From Pseudonocardia sp. ICBG1293 (GTDB taxonomy: Bacteria > Actinomycetota > Actinomycetes > Mycobacteriales > Pseudonocardiaceae): 64,000 nt of DNA. Position numbers and translations under genes: made by a program. The notes under the pieces are model-generated. The model had not been told where the DNA came from, made no database searches, and saw only the letters and a program-made list of their open reading frames with translations. Every line of letters starts with the position of its first letter. Position 1 is the first letter of the stretch. The stretch spans positions 1-64,000 of the forward strand of contig NZ_JAHLEL010000007.1 in the NCBI RefSeq assembly GCF_020131355.1, read 5' to 3'. Positions 1 through 9,933 of the stretch are shown one piece after another.

Positions 1-119
1 CGTCGCACCAGGAAGGCCGCCGTGGTGAGTGATTCCCGGGTCCGTCCCCCCTCTCGACCAGAGCGGGGACCCGCGAGTCTCACCCGCCCACCCACACCGG
101 GCTCTCCGAGGAGCCGGGG

Positions 120-1011
120 GTGCTGGAGCAGGCCACCGCGCTGGACTCCGCGCAGCGCGCCGGGCAGGCCTCCGCCGCTGCGGCCGTCGCCGCCGAGGCC
201 GACGACCATCCCGACGGCCCGGAGGGCGGGGACGGCGCACCGCCGGACCTCACCGCCGCCGCGTTCTTCGACTGCGACAACACGATGATGGTCGGCGCGT
301 CGATCTTCCACTTCGCCCGCGGCCTGGCCGCGCGCAAGTTCTTCACCACCTCCGACATGGCCGGTTTCGCCTGGCAGCAGATCAAGTTCCGGGTGGGCGG
401 CGCGGGAGGACAAGGGCGGCATCGCCGGGCACCGTGACACCGCGCTGTCGTTCGTCGCGGGCCGTCCGGTCGACGAGGTCGTCGCGCTCGGCGAGGAGAT
501 CTACGACGAGCTGATGTCGGACCGGATCTGGGCCGGCACCCGCGCCCTGGCCCAGATGCACCTCGACGCCGGCCAGCGGGTCTGGCTGGTCACCGCGACG
601 CCGATCGAGCTGGCACGCATCATCGCCCGCCGGCTCGGGCTGACCGGGGCGCTGGGGACCGTCGCGGAGTCCGTCGACGGGCTCTACACCGGGCGGCTGG
701 TCGGCGAGATCCTGCACGGCCCCGCGAAGGCGCACGCGGTGCGTGCGCTGGCCGCCGCCGAGGGGTTGGACCTGCGCCGCTGCACCGCCTACTCGGACTC
801 GGTGAACGACGTCCCGATGCTCTCGGCCGTCGGCACCGCGGTCGCGGTGAACCCGGACTCCGAGCTGCGCGACGTCGCGAAGGCCCGCAACTGGCAGATC
901 CGCGACTTCCGGACCGGCCGCAAGGCCGCCCGGATCGGGGTGCCGTCGGTGCTCGGGGCGGGCGCCGTCGCCGGTGCGGTGGCGGCCGGGATGGCCTACC
1001 GCAAGCGCTGA
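120..1011 (+). CDS. HAD-IB family phosphatase (SerB1-like), apparent frameshift
   Basis: Haloacid-dehalogenase superfamily hydrolase, subfamily IB, the group of phosphoserine phosphatase-like enzymes. The nucleophile motif DCDNT is at the start of the conserved part, motif II is VTATP, a Lys follows in HGPAKAH, and the acidic motif is DSVNDVPM. The C-terminus ends in a short hydrophobic stretch ([15 protein letters not shown]). The frame breaks near position 400: the N-terminal part runs in one frame to about 437, the rest continues one base out of phase (expected join ...FRVGGRED...). An extra G in a G/C run explains it, so a sequencing error is likely. GTG at 120 follows a G-rich stretch, but the true start could lie further upstream. 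The gene converges on the PlsC-like gene, as serB1 does in mycobacteria. The substrate is not predicted. Confidence 0.8.
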
Positions 1012-1098
1012 CCGGTGCCGGCGTCCGCCGGCGGCGGCCCGGCGGACCCGGTGCGTGACCTGCTCTCCCGCGCCCACCACGCGGGCGGGCCGTCCCGG

Positions 1099-2061
1099 TC
1101 AGCCCAGGAACACGTTGCGCCGCTGGGACAGCAGCCAGTACAGCGTGTGCTGGATGGTCTCGCGGACCTGGTCGGTCAGGTTGAACACAAGCATCGGGTC
1201 GTCGGCGTCGGCCGGGGTGTGGTCGTCGGTCCGGATCGGCTCACCGAACTCGATGTACCACTTCGACGGCAGCGGGATCAGCCCCGCCGGGCCGAGCAGC
1301 GGGAAGGTCGGGGTGACCGGGAAGTACGGCGCCCCGAACAGCCGCGCCAGTGGCGCCAGGTCGCCGATCTTCGGGTAGATCTCCTCGGCGCCGACGATCG
1401 AGCACGGGATGATCGGCACCCCGGTGCGCAGGGCGGCCGAGACGAACCCGCCACGGCCGAAGCGCTGCAGCTTGTAGCGGTCCCGGAACGGCTTGCCGAT
1501 GCCCTTGAAGCCCTCGGGGAACACGCCGACGAGCTCGCCGGAGGTCATCAGCCGCTCGGCATCGGGATTGCAGGCCAGGGTCGCGCCCGCCTTGCGGGCC
1601 AGCGAGCCGGAGACCGGCATGGTGAACATGAGGTCGGCGCCGAGCAGCCGCAGGTGCCGGTGCGAGGGGTGGTCGTCGTGCACGGCGACGGTCGTCATCA
1701 CCGCGTCCAGCGGCAGCGTGCCGGAGTGGTTGGCGACGATCAGCGCGCCACCGGTCTCCGGGATGTGGTGGGTGCCGATGGTCTCGACCCGGAACCAGCG
1801 CTTGTAGAGCGGGCGCAGCGCGGGCAGCACCATCGCGTCGGTGAGCTCGCGGTCGAAGCCGAACTCGTCGACCGGGTAGTCGCCCGCGAGACGGCGACGC
1901 AGGAACTCCAGGACCTGCTCCAGCGCGGCCTCCCAGGCCGGCCCCTCGGCGTCGTCGGGTTCGGGTGCCGCGGCGACCGGCGCCGGACGCGGCTCGTCGG
2001 TCCTGGCGGGCCGGGCGGGCCCCCGGTTGCCCCGGATCGGGATCACCCGTGCCTCGGCCAT
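1099..2061 (-). CDS. PlsC-like lysophospholipid acyltransferase
   Basis: 1-acyl-glycerol-3-phosphate acyltransferase family, membrane-associated, expected to acylate a lysophospholipid or related alcohol with acyl-CoA or acyl-ACP. The catalytic His block reads NHSGTLPLD, slightly longer than the usual H-X4-D spacing, and the substrate-binding block is FPEG. The 320-residue length and the Pro/Ala-rich N-terminal extension resemble Rv0502 of M. tuberculosis. ATG at 2061 is chosen because GGAGGGG sits six bases before it. A GTG at 2085 would overlap the epimerase gene. It lies 17 bases downstream of the epimerase gene and is probably cotranscribed. Substrate specificity cannot be read from sequence. 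Confidence 0.85.
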   Translation of the reverse strand: MAEARVIPIRGNRGPARPARTDEPRPAPVAAAPEPDDAEGPAWEAALEQVLEFLRRRLAGDYPVDEFGFDRELTDAMVLPALRPLYKRWFRVETIGTHHIPETGGALIVANHSGTLPLDAVMTTVAVHDDHPSHRHLRLLGADLMFTMPVSGSLARKAGATLACNPDAERLMTSGELVGVFPEGFKGIGKPFRDRYKLQRFGRGGFVSAALRTGVPIIPCSIVGAEEIYPKIGDLAPLARLFGAPYFPVTPTFPLLGPAGLIPLPSKWYIEFGEPIRTDDHTPADADDPMLVFNLTDQVRETIQHTLYWLLSQRRNVFLG

Positions 2062-2078
2062 GCCGTTCCCCTCCGTCG

Positions 2079-3185
2079 TCACCACCGCGGCCGCCCGACC
2101 GTGGTCGCTCGTGTGCCCGCACGCCGTCGTCCCGCCCCGTCACCGCAGCGACCGGGCCAGACCGAGACGCCCCGTTCCAGCGAGGCGATCCGCTCCGGGC
2201 CGAGCACCGGGGCCAGCGCCTTGCCCCGGACGAAGTCGTCGAACGCCTGCGTGGTCGTCCACCGCGGCACGAAGCCGAACTCGTCGATCAACCGGGTGAG
2301 GTCCACGACCCGGCCGAAGTTGAGGAAGCGCATCTGTTCCGGGGAGAAGTCGACGACCCGCGCGCCCCGCAGCACCCGGCTGACCGGGCCGACCGCACCG
2401 CTCGGGACCGGGACGGCGATCTTGCCGGCGCGCCGGATGGCCTGCGACAGCATCAGCACCCCGTGCGCGGCGACGTTGAACACACCCGGCAGCTCGTGGG
2501 TCGCGGCCCGCTCGAGCACGGCGAGGCCGTCCTCCTCGTGCAACAGCTGGATCCGCGCGTCGTAGCCCAGCACGGTGGGGACGACCGGCAGCGCGAAGTA
2601 GCGCGACAGCACGGTGTCCATCCGCGGGCCGATGAAGTTGGCGAACCGCAGCACCGTGGTCGTGACGTCCGGGCGGCGACGGCTGAACCCGCGCAGATAG
2701 CCCTCGATCTCCGCGGCGTCCTTGGCGTAGCCACCCGACGGCAGGTCCTTGGCCCCGGTGGCCTCGTCGAACACGGCCGGGTCGCGGGAGCTGGAGCCGT
2801 AGACCGCCGTCGTCGACTTGAGCACGACCCGACGCACACTCGTCGCCTTCTGGCACGCGGCGAGGAGCTGCATCGTGCCGATAACGTTCATCTCCTTCAT
2901 CGTCGCCCGCCCGCCCGCGGAGGCGGGGCTGGCCGAGAGCGACGCGTGCACGACGGTGTCGACGCCCCCCGAGGAGATGACCTTCGCGATGAGCGGGTTG
3001 CGGATGTCGGCGCGCACGAACTCGGCGCGACCCATCCGCTTCAGCAGGTCCCGGGGCGGGGGGACGGTGTCCACGCCCAGCACCCGGTCGATGGCCGGGT
3101 CGGCCGCCAGCCGGGCCGCGAGGTGCCCGCCGAGGAAGCCGCTGACCCCGGTGACCAGCACGACGTTCGGGGTCGGCCGGTCCAT
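2079..3185 (-). CDS. NAD-dependent epimerase/dehydratase (GalE2-like)
   Basis: Extended short-chain dehydrogenase of the sugar-nucleotide epimerase type, 368 residues. The N-terminal Rossmann motif is TGVSGFLG, followed by the DIRNP adenine-pocket segment. A Ser-Thr-Thr block (KSTTAVYGSS) comes before a tyrosine and lysine (GGYAKDAAE), which match the YxxxK catalytic pair. The C-terminal 30 residues are low-complexity and Arg-rich. The ATG at 3185 follows a natural gap. Position between the bS22-like gene and the PlsC-like gene matches Rv0501 in mycobacteria. The substrate is unknown; this branch is annotated by homology only. Confidence 0.85.
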   Translation of the reverse strand: MDRPTPNVVLVTGVSGFLGGHLAARLAADPAIDRVLGVDTVPPPRDLLKRMGRAEFVRADIRNPLIAKVISSGGVDTVVHASLSASPASAGGRATMKEMNVIGTMQLLAACQKATSVRRVVLKSTTAVYGSSSRDPAVFDEATGAKDLPSGGYAKDAAEIEGYLRGFSRRRPDVTTTVLRFANFIGPRMDTVLSRYFALPVVPTVLGYDARIQLLHEEDGLAVLERAATHELPGVFNVAAHGVLMLSQAIRRAGKIAVPVPSGAVGPVSRVLRGARVVDFSPEQMRFLNFGRVVDLTRLIDEFGFVPRWTTTQAFDDFVRGKALAPVLGPERIASLERGVSVWPGRCGDGAGRRRAGTRATTVGRPRW

Positions 3186-3361
3186 GGGCGCTCCGTTCAC
3201 CGGGTGCTGACGTCGGGACGTGCCGATCGTAGTCCGGCCCCGCCACACCGGGTGGGCACGCGGACACGTGAGGTGCGCGACGCGCCCTCCCGGGACGCGC
3301 GGCGCCACAACGACACCCGGCCGCGCACCCGCTCGGAGCGGGGGCGCGGCCGGTGCGCGAG

Positions 3362-3466
3362 TCACTTGCCGAGCTTGCGGCGCTGCACCCGGGTCTTGCG
3401 CAGCAGCTTGCGGTGCTTCTTCTTCTTCGACATCCGCTTGCGGCGCTTCTTGATGACCGAGCCCAT
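3362..3466 (-). CDS. bS22 / AURKAIP1-COX24 domain ribosomal protein
   Basis: Very small basic protein of 34 residues made almost entirely of Lys and Arg (it starts [20 protein letters not shown]). It matches the actinobacterial AURKAIP1/COX24-domain protein that binds the small ribosomal subunit in mycobacteria (bS22, Rv0500B). ATG at 3466 has a strong AGGAGGAG Shine-Dalgarno eight bases upstream, which sets the start despite the longer open frame. It lies between the helix-turn-helix gene and the epimerase gene, the conserved place for this protein. Easily missed by gene finders because of its size. Confidence 0.9.
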   Translation of the reverse strand: MGSVIKKRRKRMSKKKKHRKLLRKTRVQRRKLGK

Positions 3467-3677
3467 GTGGGTGCTCCTCCTGTGTCGACGCAGATCGTCA
3501 GCGACCGCTCCACCGGGTGACCTCGGAGTGGGCCGCCCGCACGATCCGTGCACGCTGGCACGAGGCGCGGGCCGGGCGACGCCCGCCGGAGCGGGACGAC
3601 GACGCGATGCGACCGGTGGGGGTCGGCAGCCGGTTCACCATTCTACCCGGGTGTACGGGCCGTCACCCCACGGGGGA

Positions 3678-3890
3678 TCAGCCCGCGTCGAAGTAGGCGT
3701 TGCGCAGGTAGTCCTCGACCGCGCGCTGGGGCACGCGGAACGAGCGGCCGACCCGCGCCGCGGGCAGCTCACCGGAGTGGACGAGCCGGTACACCGTCAT
3801 CTTCGAGACCCGCATCATCGACGCGACCTCGGCCACCGTCAGGAACTGGACCTGGGACGACCGCAGGGGCTCGGGACGTTCCGCCGCCAT
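3678..3890 (-). CDS. Small helix-turn-helix (excisionase/MerR-like) DNA-binding protein
   Basis: 70-residue protein with a single winged helix-turn-helix of the excisionase/BldC type. The core is FLTVAEVASMMRVSKMTVYR followed by the wing (GELPAARVGRSFRVP) and a short C-terminal tail ending YFDAG. It closely resembles the mycobacterial Rv0500A family, which sits in the same place next to proC. Such proteins bind AT-containing direct repeats and act as developmental or housekeeping regulators. The regulon is unknown here. The ATG at 3890 gives the family's usual length. It is the first gene after proC, separated by about 180 bases that may hold a promoter. Confidence 0.85.
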   Translation of the reverse strand: MAAERPEPLRSSQVQFLTVAEVASMMRVSKMTVYRLVHSGELPAARVGRSFRVPQRAVEDYLRNAYFDAG

Positions 3891-4074
3891 GGGGCACCGC
3901 CTTCCTCCCCCGAGACGGGTTCCCCGGTTCGCCCGGTGGTGGGGGATGCAGATGCATTCTAGCGGGGCTGATGTGACGATCGGTCCGCCGGAGGGGGGCC
4001 CGATCGTGCCACGGCGCGGCGCGTCCGGGTGACTTTGCGTCACACGATGCGCTGAACGAGGTACGACGGCCGGA

Positions 4075-4875
4075 TCAGGCGCGACCGAGCGCGACCGATC
4101 GGTCGTGCGCGGCGGTGACCGCGTCGGCCAGGGCCGCGCGCAGGCCGTGCCGCTCCAGCTCGCGCAGTCCGGCGGCGGTGGTGCCGGCGGGCGAGGTGAC
4201 GTTCTCCCGCAGCAGCGCGGGGTGCTCGCCGGTCTCGCGCAGCATCCGGGCCGCGCCGAGCGCGGTCTGCACGGTCAGCTCGGTCGCGTCCGGGCGGGTC
4301 AGGCCGAGGCCGACCCCTGCCTCGATCATCGCCTCGGCGACGAGGAAGAAGTACGCGGGCCCGGAGCCGGAGAGCGCGGTCGCGGCGTCCTGCTTCGCCT
4401 CGTCCAGGCGCAGCACCGCACCGACGGTGGACAGCAGCGCCTCGGTCTCGTCGAGGTGCGCGGCCGTCGCGTGCGCGCCCGGGGAGATCGCGCACATCGC
4501 CGCGCCGAGCAGCATCGGGGTGTTCGGCATGACCCGCACGACCGGCGTGCCCCCGGGCAGGGCGCCCTCGAACAGCGAGGTCGGCAGGCCCGCGCACAGC
4601 GACACGACGAGCGCGCCCGGCTCCAGCACCCCGGCGACCTCGCCGAGCAGCGTGACGACGTCCTGCGGCTTGACCGCGACGACGACCGTCCCGGCCCCGC
4701 GCACCGCCTCGGCGACCGGGGCCGCGGTGACGCCCAGCGAGGCGCTCAGCTCCTGGGCCCGGGCCGGGTACCGCTCCGCGACCACCAGGTCCTCGGCGTC
4801 CCGCCCGGCCGCCAGCAGCCCGCCGAGCAGTGCCTCGCCGATCCGTCCCCCACCCAGTACCGCGATCCTCGTCAT
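4075..4875 (-). CDS. proC: Pyrroline-5-carboxylate reductase
   Basis: Last step of proline synthesis: reduction of 1-pyrroline-5-carboxylate with NAD(P)H in the cytoplasm. The 266 residues begin with a Rossmann motif (VLGGGRIGEALLGG). The hallmark VMPNTPMLLGAAM and the C-terminal signature with ALSGSGPAYFF follow, so both the cofactor domain and the dimerising helical domain are complete. It starts 20 bases after the thioesterase gene, so it probably belongs to the leftward operon beginning with the Ppx/GppA-like gene. Its place before the small helix-turn-helix gene is conserved with mycobacteria. Confidence 0.93.
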   Translation of the reverse strand: MTRIAVLGGGRIGEALLGGLLAAGRDAEDLVVAERYPARAQELSASLGVTAAPVAEAVRGAGTVVVAVKPQDVVTLLGEVAGVLEPGALVVSLCAGLPTSLFEGALPGGTPVVRVMPNTPMLLGAAMCAISPGAHATAAHLDETEALLSTVGAVLRLDEAKQDAATALSGSGPAYFFLVAEAMIEAGVGLGLTRPDATELTVQTALGAARMLRETGEHPALLRENVTSPAGTTAAGLRELERHGLRAALADAVTAAHDRSVALGRA

Positions 4876-4895
4876 GGGGCCAGGGTAGGAACCCC

Positions 4896-5712
4896 TCAGC
4901 GGGCCAGCGGGGCCAGGGCGAGCTGGCGGGCCTGGCAGACCGTGCGTCCCCGCGCGTCGACGACGGTCACGTCCTCGTCGAACTGGCCGCTCGACACCGC
5001 GCGGGACCGGGACTCGACCCGCAGCCAGCCCGGGGCGGGCCGGGCCCGCAGCAGGGCGGTGAGCTGCACCGTCGGCGCCCAGCCGAACGCCCCGCCCAGG
5101 TTGAACACGCTCGGGGGCAGGATGTCGCCGGACAGCAGCGCGAACAGCGCGTCCGGCTCCTCACCGCGCGGGCGGGCCCAGCCCGCCATCTCCGGCGGGC
5201 CGGTCTCGCCGCGCAGGAACGGCAGCGCGCCGCGCGGGTAGCGCAGCTCGCAGGCGGCGGCGAGCCCGCGCGCCCCGCCCTCGGCCGACGCCGGGTCGAG
5301 TGCGTCCGGGTCGGGTTCGGCGGCGAGCGCGGAGCCGTCGTCCAGGCGCGGGGCATCGGACGGCAGCACGCCCGCGGTGATCGTGGAGTGCAGCATGAGC
5401 CTGCCCTCCTGGTGCAGCCGCACCGCGACCGAGGACACCGTCCGACCGATCTTGAGCGGATCGGTCGTGATCTCGACCGGGCCCAGGTCGGGGGCGCGCA
5501 GGAAGTCCGCGGAACGCCAGCGGATCGGGCGCGGGTGCGTCGTCGGCGGCGAGCCGGGCCAGCCCGGCCTTGGCCATGAGCACCATCAGCAGACCGCCGA
5601 AGGCCTTGTCCCCGATCGCCCAGGTCCCGTCGAGCCGGGCGCGGAACCGGCCGTCCCCGAGGTCGGACAGGACGTGCGAGTCGGCGAAGGGCCGGGCCGT
5701 CGTGCTGCTCAT
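4896..5712 (-). CDS. Acyl-CoA thioesterase-like (double hotdog) protein, apparent frameshift
   Basis: Two overlapping reading frames together form one thioesterase-superfamily protein similar to mycobacterial Rv0499. The N-terminal part (from ATG at 5712) has the hotdog start with the DKAFGGLLM segment. The C-terminal part contains LRAPDLGPVEI, the LHSTI strand and the AFGWAPTVQLT stretch of a second hotdog. The join lies at about 5515-5535 in G/C-rich sequence and needs a one-base correction, so I regard it as a sequencing error. It starts nine bases after the upstream isomerase-like gene and is followed 20 bases later by proC, so all are probably cotranscribed. The acyl substrate is unknown. 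Confidence 0.75.
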
Positions 5713-5721
5713 ACGGGCATG

Positions 5722-6606
5722 TTACCCACGGGTAGGGATGGCCGCGGACATCGTCGGTGTGAGGTGCAGCCGGGCGAACAGCAGCGACTCGGCGAGCAGC
5801 CCGGTGCGCTCCTGCCGGGTCCGGCAGCGCCGGGTCGACACCTCCAGCACGACCGTGCCGCCGGTCGCGGCGAACCGGGAGTCGGCCAGGCGCTGGCACA
5901 CCTCGGCACACGGCTGCGCGCCGCGCCCGGGGACGAGGTGCTCGTCGCGTGGGGCGCCGGAGCCGTCGGTGAGGTGCAGGTGGGTCAGCCGGTCCCCCAT
6001 CCGCTCGGCGAGGTCGAGCGCGTCGACGCCGGCGGCGGCGGTGTGCGACAGGTCCAGGGTATAGGCGCCGAACCCGATCTCCGTCGGGTCGTGGCCCAGC
6101 GCGTAGGGCACGGTGCTGATCGCGCCGCGGGTCACCGGGAACATGTTCTCCACCGGCAGCGTCACGTCGTGGACCTCGTGGGCCCGGGCGACCTCGTCGG
6201 CGAAGACGCCCGCGTAGCGGCGCTGCCAGCGGAAGGGCGGGTGCACCACCACGGTCCGGGCGCCCAGCCGGGCGGCCACCTCCACGGTGCGGCGCAGCCG
6301 GTGCACCGGGTCGGCGCCCCAGACCCGCTGGGTGACCGCGAGGCAGGGCGCGTGCACCGCGAGGATCGGCACCCCGTGGCGGTGGGCGAGCCGCTCCACC
6401 GCGCGCGGGTCCTGGCTGACCGGGTCGGTCCAGATCATGAGCTCGACGCCGTCGTAGCCCAGCTCACCGGCGATCTCGAACCCGGCGGCGACGCCCTCGG
6501 GGTAGACCGAGGCCGTGGACAGCGCGACGGGCGCCACCCGGGCACGGGCGACGGCGGACGGGCGCGACGGCGTCACGAATCGTGATGTCGTCGGACCGTC
6601 GCTCAT
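5722..6606 (-). CDS. Sugar-phosphate isomerase/epimerase (AP endonuclease family 2-like TIM barrel)
   Basis: 294-residue TIM-barrel protein of the xylose isomerase-like superfamily, equivalent to Rv0498. Strand ends carry the expected metal-binding residues: ELMIWTDP early, VHAPCLA and VVHPPFRW in the middle, VENMFP, then DLSHTAAAG and HLTDG. The combination of Glu, His and Asp at strand ends fits a divalent-metal isomerase, but no substrate can be assigned. The ATG at 6606 follows the corrected stop of the preceding membrane-protein gene by two bases, which argues for translational coupling. Confidence 0.8.
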   Translation of the reverse strand: MSDGPTTSRFVTPSRPSAVARARVAPVALSTASVYPEGVAAGFEIAGELGYDGVELMIWTDPVSQDPRAVERLAHRHGVPILAVHAPCLAVTQRVWGADPVHRLRRTVEVAARLGARTVVVHPPFRWQRRYAGVFADEVARAHEVHDVTLPVENMFPVTRGAISTVPYALGHDPTEIGFGAYTLDLSHTAAAGVDALDLAERMGDRLTHLHLTDGSGAPRDEHLVPGRGAQPCAEVCQRLADSRFAATGGTVVLEVSTRRCRTRQERTGLLAESLLFARLHLTPTMSAAIPTRG

Positions 6607-6608
6607 CG

Positions 6609-8180
6609 TTACCGGTCCAACAACACCAGCAGAGCCGGGGACACGGTCAGCAGCAGACCGACCAGCGACCACACCGAACAGCGTGGTCTTCAGGTCGTCC
6701 TGACGCAGCAGGGCCCGCACACCGAGCACGAGGCCGATGGTGATGGCGACGGCGGTGAAGATCGCGACGATCGGCAGCGACGTCCACAGGAAGCGGAACA
6801 GCACCCAGATCGCCGCACCGGCGACGGCACCACCGATCCACTGGGCGATGACGACGGCCCAGGCCTGGCCGGTCCCGGCCCCACCGGCCGACGCGTCGTC
6901 GTCCAGGCCCGCGGGCGGCTGCGCACCGCTGTCGGCGACGGCCGCGCGGCGCCCGAAGCGACGGCGCGGGGCGTCGTCCTCCTCGACCGCGCCCGCGGCG
7001 AGCTCGCCGTGGTCCTCGTAGTCCTCGTAGTCCGGGTGGTCCTCGTGGTCGTCCTGCGGGTGCTCCGGGGCGAGCACGCCGGTCCGTCCGCCGTCGGGTG
7101 AACCGGGCCCGTGGTCCTGGCGCGGACCGGCACCGTGGCCGCGGTCCCGGTCGTCGTGGCCGGAGTCGCCGTAACCCCGGTCGTCGTAGCCCCGGTCGCC
7201 ATAGCCGCGGTCGTCGTAGCCGCCGTCGTCGTAACCCCGGTCGTCGTAGCCACGGTCGTCGTAGCCCTGCCCGTCGCCGTGGTCCGGCCGGTCGGCGTAG
7301 CCCTGCCGGGCGTGGCCACGGTCGTCGTAGTCGTCGACGAACGGGTCGTAGGCGCCGGTCGGCGGCCCGGCGTCCGCCGGTCCCCGGACGCCCGGACGGT
7401 CCGTCCCGGTCGTCGTCGAGCGGCGGGGCGCCGAACTGGGTGGGCGGGCCGCCGTCGTCGTCCGCCGCGGGGGCCGGACGGCGGGCACCGAGCCGGCTGG
7501 TGGGGATCTCGTCGGGGCGGTCGTCGGCGGCACCGGGCGGGGGCCCGTAGGGCCCTGCCGGACGCGGCACGTCGCCGCGGGGGCCCCAGTCCTGGGTGGC
7601 GGGCCGTCGTCGTGGGGGCGGCCGTTCGGCGGGCGCACGGGCGCCGGCGCGACCGGTCCGGGGCCGGCGTTCCACGGGCCGGGGGGCGGGCCCTGGGGGC
7701 TGCGGGGCGGCGCGCCGTTCGGGGGCCGCCGAAGGCGGTGGCACCGTGCGGCGCGCCGCCGTCCGGGCCGCTGCCGTGCGGGCGGCCGCCGTTCGCGGGG
7801 CCGCCCTGGGGGGCGCGGCCGTTCGGAGCGTTGCCGTTCGGAGCGTTGCCGTTCGGGACGAACGGCTCCGGTGCCCGCTCCGACGGGTCGGGGCGGCGGG
7901 CCGGCGGGAACGAGGGGTGCTCGGCGGGAGGCGGCCCGTCGCCACCGCGCGGGGCGAACCCGCCCGCGCCCTCGGGCGGGCGGACACGGTCTGCGGCCGC
8001 CGGGCGGCGCGGCGGGGCCGCCACGTCGGTCCGGACCGGTGCCGCGGACGACGGGGCGCCGGAGCCCTCGTCGTCCTCCGCGGCGCGACGACGGCGGCGT
8101 CGTCCGGGCTGCTGGCCGCCGTTGGCGGCCAGGAGCTCCGCGACCGTCCGCTGGCGAGGCTCTCCGCTGTCCACACTCAT
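6609..8180 (-). CDS. Membrane protein with long disordered Pro/Gly/Asp-rich N-terminus (Rv0497-like), several apparent frameshifts
   Basis: Starting at ATG 8180 ([19 protein letters not shown]) the protein has a long low-complexity region rich in Pro, Arg and Asn-Gly. A tandem GYDDR segment follows, then a C-terminal pair of membrane segments (AWAVVIAQWIGGAVAGAAIW and the stretch around VAIFTAVAITIGLVLGVRAL). No single frame covers it: the start frame, the GYDDR/membrane frame and the last 17 residues (...LLLTVSPALLVLLDR) are in different phases. One-base corrections near 7400-7650 and near 6655 restore a stop at 6609. This matches the architecture of Rv0497. Its start overlaps the stop of the Ppx/GppA-like gene by one base. 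Function unknown. Confidence 0.65.
7140..7335 (-). repeat. Tandem 15-base repeat encoding GYDDR units
   Basis: On the minus strand the membrane-protein gene carries degenerate 15-base repeats coding for GYDDR and variants (GYDDG, GYGDR, GYGDS, GHDDR). At least eight consecutive units are readable. The repeats are coding and keep frame, so they encode a flexible acidic-aromatic linker; there are no spacers. Confidence 0.85.
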
Positions 8181-9186
8181 CACGACCACCGTGCCCTGTG
8201 CGTTGTCAAGGGTCCAAGCCCGCCCGGGGATGTCTGCGCCGAGCGGTCGTCCCCGTTCGTCCCATCGAGCATGTCGAAGCGCCGGAGGATCACTCCCTCG
8301 CGCAGCGCCCACGGACAGATCTCGAGCTCGGTCACGCCGAGGCCGTCCATCGCGGCCTGTGCCACGACCGCCCCGGCGACGAGCTGGTGCGCCCGGCTGG
8401 CGCTCACGCCGTCGAGCTCGGCGAGGTCGGGGCCCGACATCCGGGTGATGAACGCCGACAGCTGGCGCAGGCCCTGCGCGGTGAGCGTGCGGCGGGCACC
8501 CGGCCCGGCGCTGGACGGGGCGGCACCGGCGAGCCGGGCCAGCGTCCGGAAGGTCTTGGAGGTGCCGACGGCCCGGTCCGGCCGGCCCGCGGCACGCAGC
8601 CGCCCCGCGACCGGGGCGATCTCGTCGCGGACCCGCTCGGTGAGCGCGGCGACCTCCGCGCGGGACGGAGGGTCGGAGGTGAACGCCTCGCGGGTCAGCC
8701 GGCCCGCGCCCAGCGGCACCGACGCGGCGACGTCGGGGGTCTCGTCGCGGCCCACCGCCAGCTCCAGCGAGCCGCCGCCGATGTCGAGCACCAGCAGCCG
8801 GCCGGCCGACCAGCCGCACCAGCGGCGGACGGCGAGGAAGGTCCAGCGGGCCTCGTCCTCGCCGGGGAGCACCTCCAGCGCCACCCCGGTCTCGCGCTGC
8901 ACCCGGGCCAGCACCTCGGCGGAGTTCGTCGCGTCGCGCAGCGCGGACGTGGCGAACGCGAGGAGGTCGTCGCAGCCGGCGGCCCGGCCGTGTCGCGGGC
9001 CCGGTGCACGCTCTCCAGCAGGGCCTTCACCCCGTCGCGGCCCAGCGCACCCTTGCGGTCCAGGTGCTCGGCCAGGCGCAGCTGGTCCTTCTCCGACGAC
9101 ATCGGCCTCGGGTGGGCGCCCCGGTGGGCGTCCACCACCAGCAGGTGAACGGTGTTGGACCCCACGTCGAGGACTGCCAGGCGCAC
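8180..9186 (-). CDS. Ppx/GppA-family phosphatase, apparent frameshift
   Basis: Exopolyphosphatase/guanosine pentaphosphate phosphohydrolase family (Rv0496-like), ASKHA fold, about 335 residues after correction. The N-terminal part carries the phosphate-1 motif ([15 protein letters not shown]). The C-terminal part carries the second phosphate/adenosine motif ([14 protein letters not shown]) and [14 protein letters not shown]. The frame changes near 8985-8995; the expected joined segment reads ...[16 protein letters not shown]. Relatives hydrolyse inorganic polyphosphate or pppGpp. Its proximity to the phosphate-sensing SenX3-RegX3 pair makes a role in phosphate or stringent metabolism plausible. 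Stop and next start overlap by one base. Confidence 0.78.
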
Positions 9187-9232
9187 CCGGTCAGGTTACC
9201 GAGCCGTTATCGACGGCCGGGCAACCCCTTGC

Positions 9233-9933
9233 TCAGACGTCGAACTTGTAGCCGAGCCCGCGCACGGTGACCAGGTGCTTGGGCGTCGAGGGGTCCCCCT
9301 CGACCTTGGACCGCAGCCGCTTGACGTGCACGTCGAGCGTCTTGGTGTCGCCGACGTAGTCCGCTCCCCACACCCGGTCGATCAGCTGGGCGCGGGTGAG
9401 CACCCGCCCGACGTTGCGCAGCAGGTACTCCCAGCAGGTCGAACTCCTTGAGCGGGAGCGCGACCTCGTCGCCGTTCACCGACACGACGTGTCGTTCGAC
9501 GTCCATCCGCACCGGGCCCGCCTCCAGGACACCGGTGCCGCTCTCGGTCTCGCCGCCGGCCTCCCCACCGCGGCGCAGCACCGCGCGGACCCTGGCGATG
9601 AGCTCGCGCGCCGAGTAGGGCTTGGTGACGTAGTCGTCGGCACCGAGCTCCAGCCCGACGACCTTGTCGATCTCGCTGTCGCGGGCGGTCACCATGATCA
9701 CCGGCACCGCGGAGGCGGGACGCAGGCCGCAGAGTGCGCTTGCAGACGTCGGTGCCGCTGCAGCCGGGCAGCATCAGGTCCAGCAGCACGATGTCGGCGC
9801 CGTTGCGGTCGAACTCGCTCAGCGCGTCGTTGCCGTTGGCCGCGACGGCCGTGGTGAACCCCTCCTTGCGCAGCATGAACGCGAGCGGGTCGGCGAAGGA
9901 CTCCTCGTCCTCGACGATCAGCACCCTGGTCAT
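9233..9933 (-). CDS. regX3: Response regulator RegX3/PhoP-like, two apparent frameshifts
   Basis: OmpR/PhoB-class response regulator. The receiver begins [20 protein letters not shown] with the acidic pocket ED and the phospho-acceptor Asp in [10 protein letters not shown]; the switch Lys lies in [15 protein letters not shown]. The C-terminal winged helix ends [14 protein letters not shown] with its stop at 9233. Two frame breaks occur: near 9725 (after DVCK) and near 9430 (after EFDLL). Each is repaired by one base. Because this is a core regulator with an otherwise perfect sequence, error is much likelier than decay. Translation appears coupled to senX3 through an ATGA overlap. Confidence 0.85.

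Noticed and set aside
7140..7335. Regular repeats considered as a CRISPR array
   Set aside because: The units are 15 bases, contiguous, without spacers, and code for GYDDR in the frame of a membrane protein.
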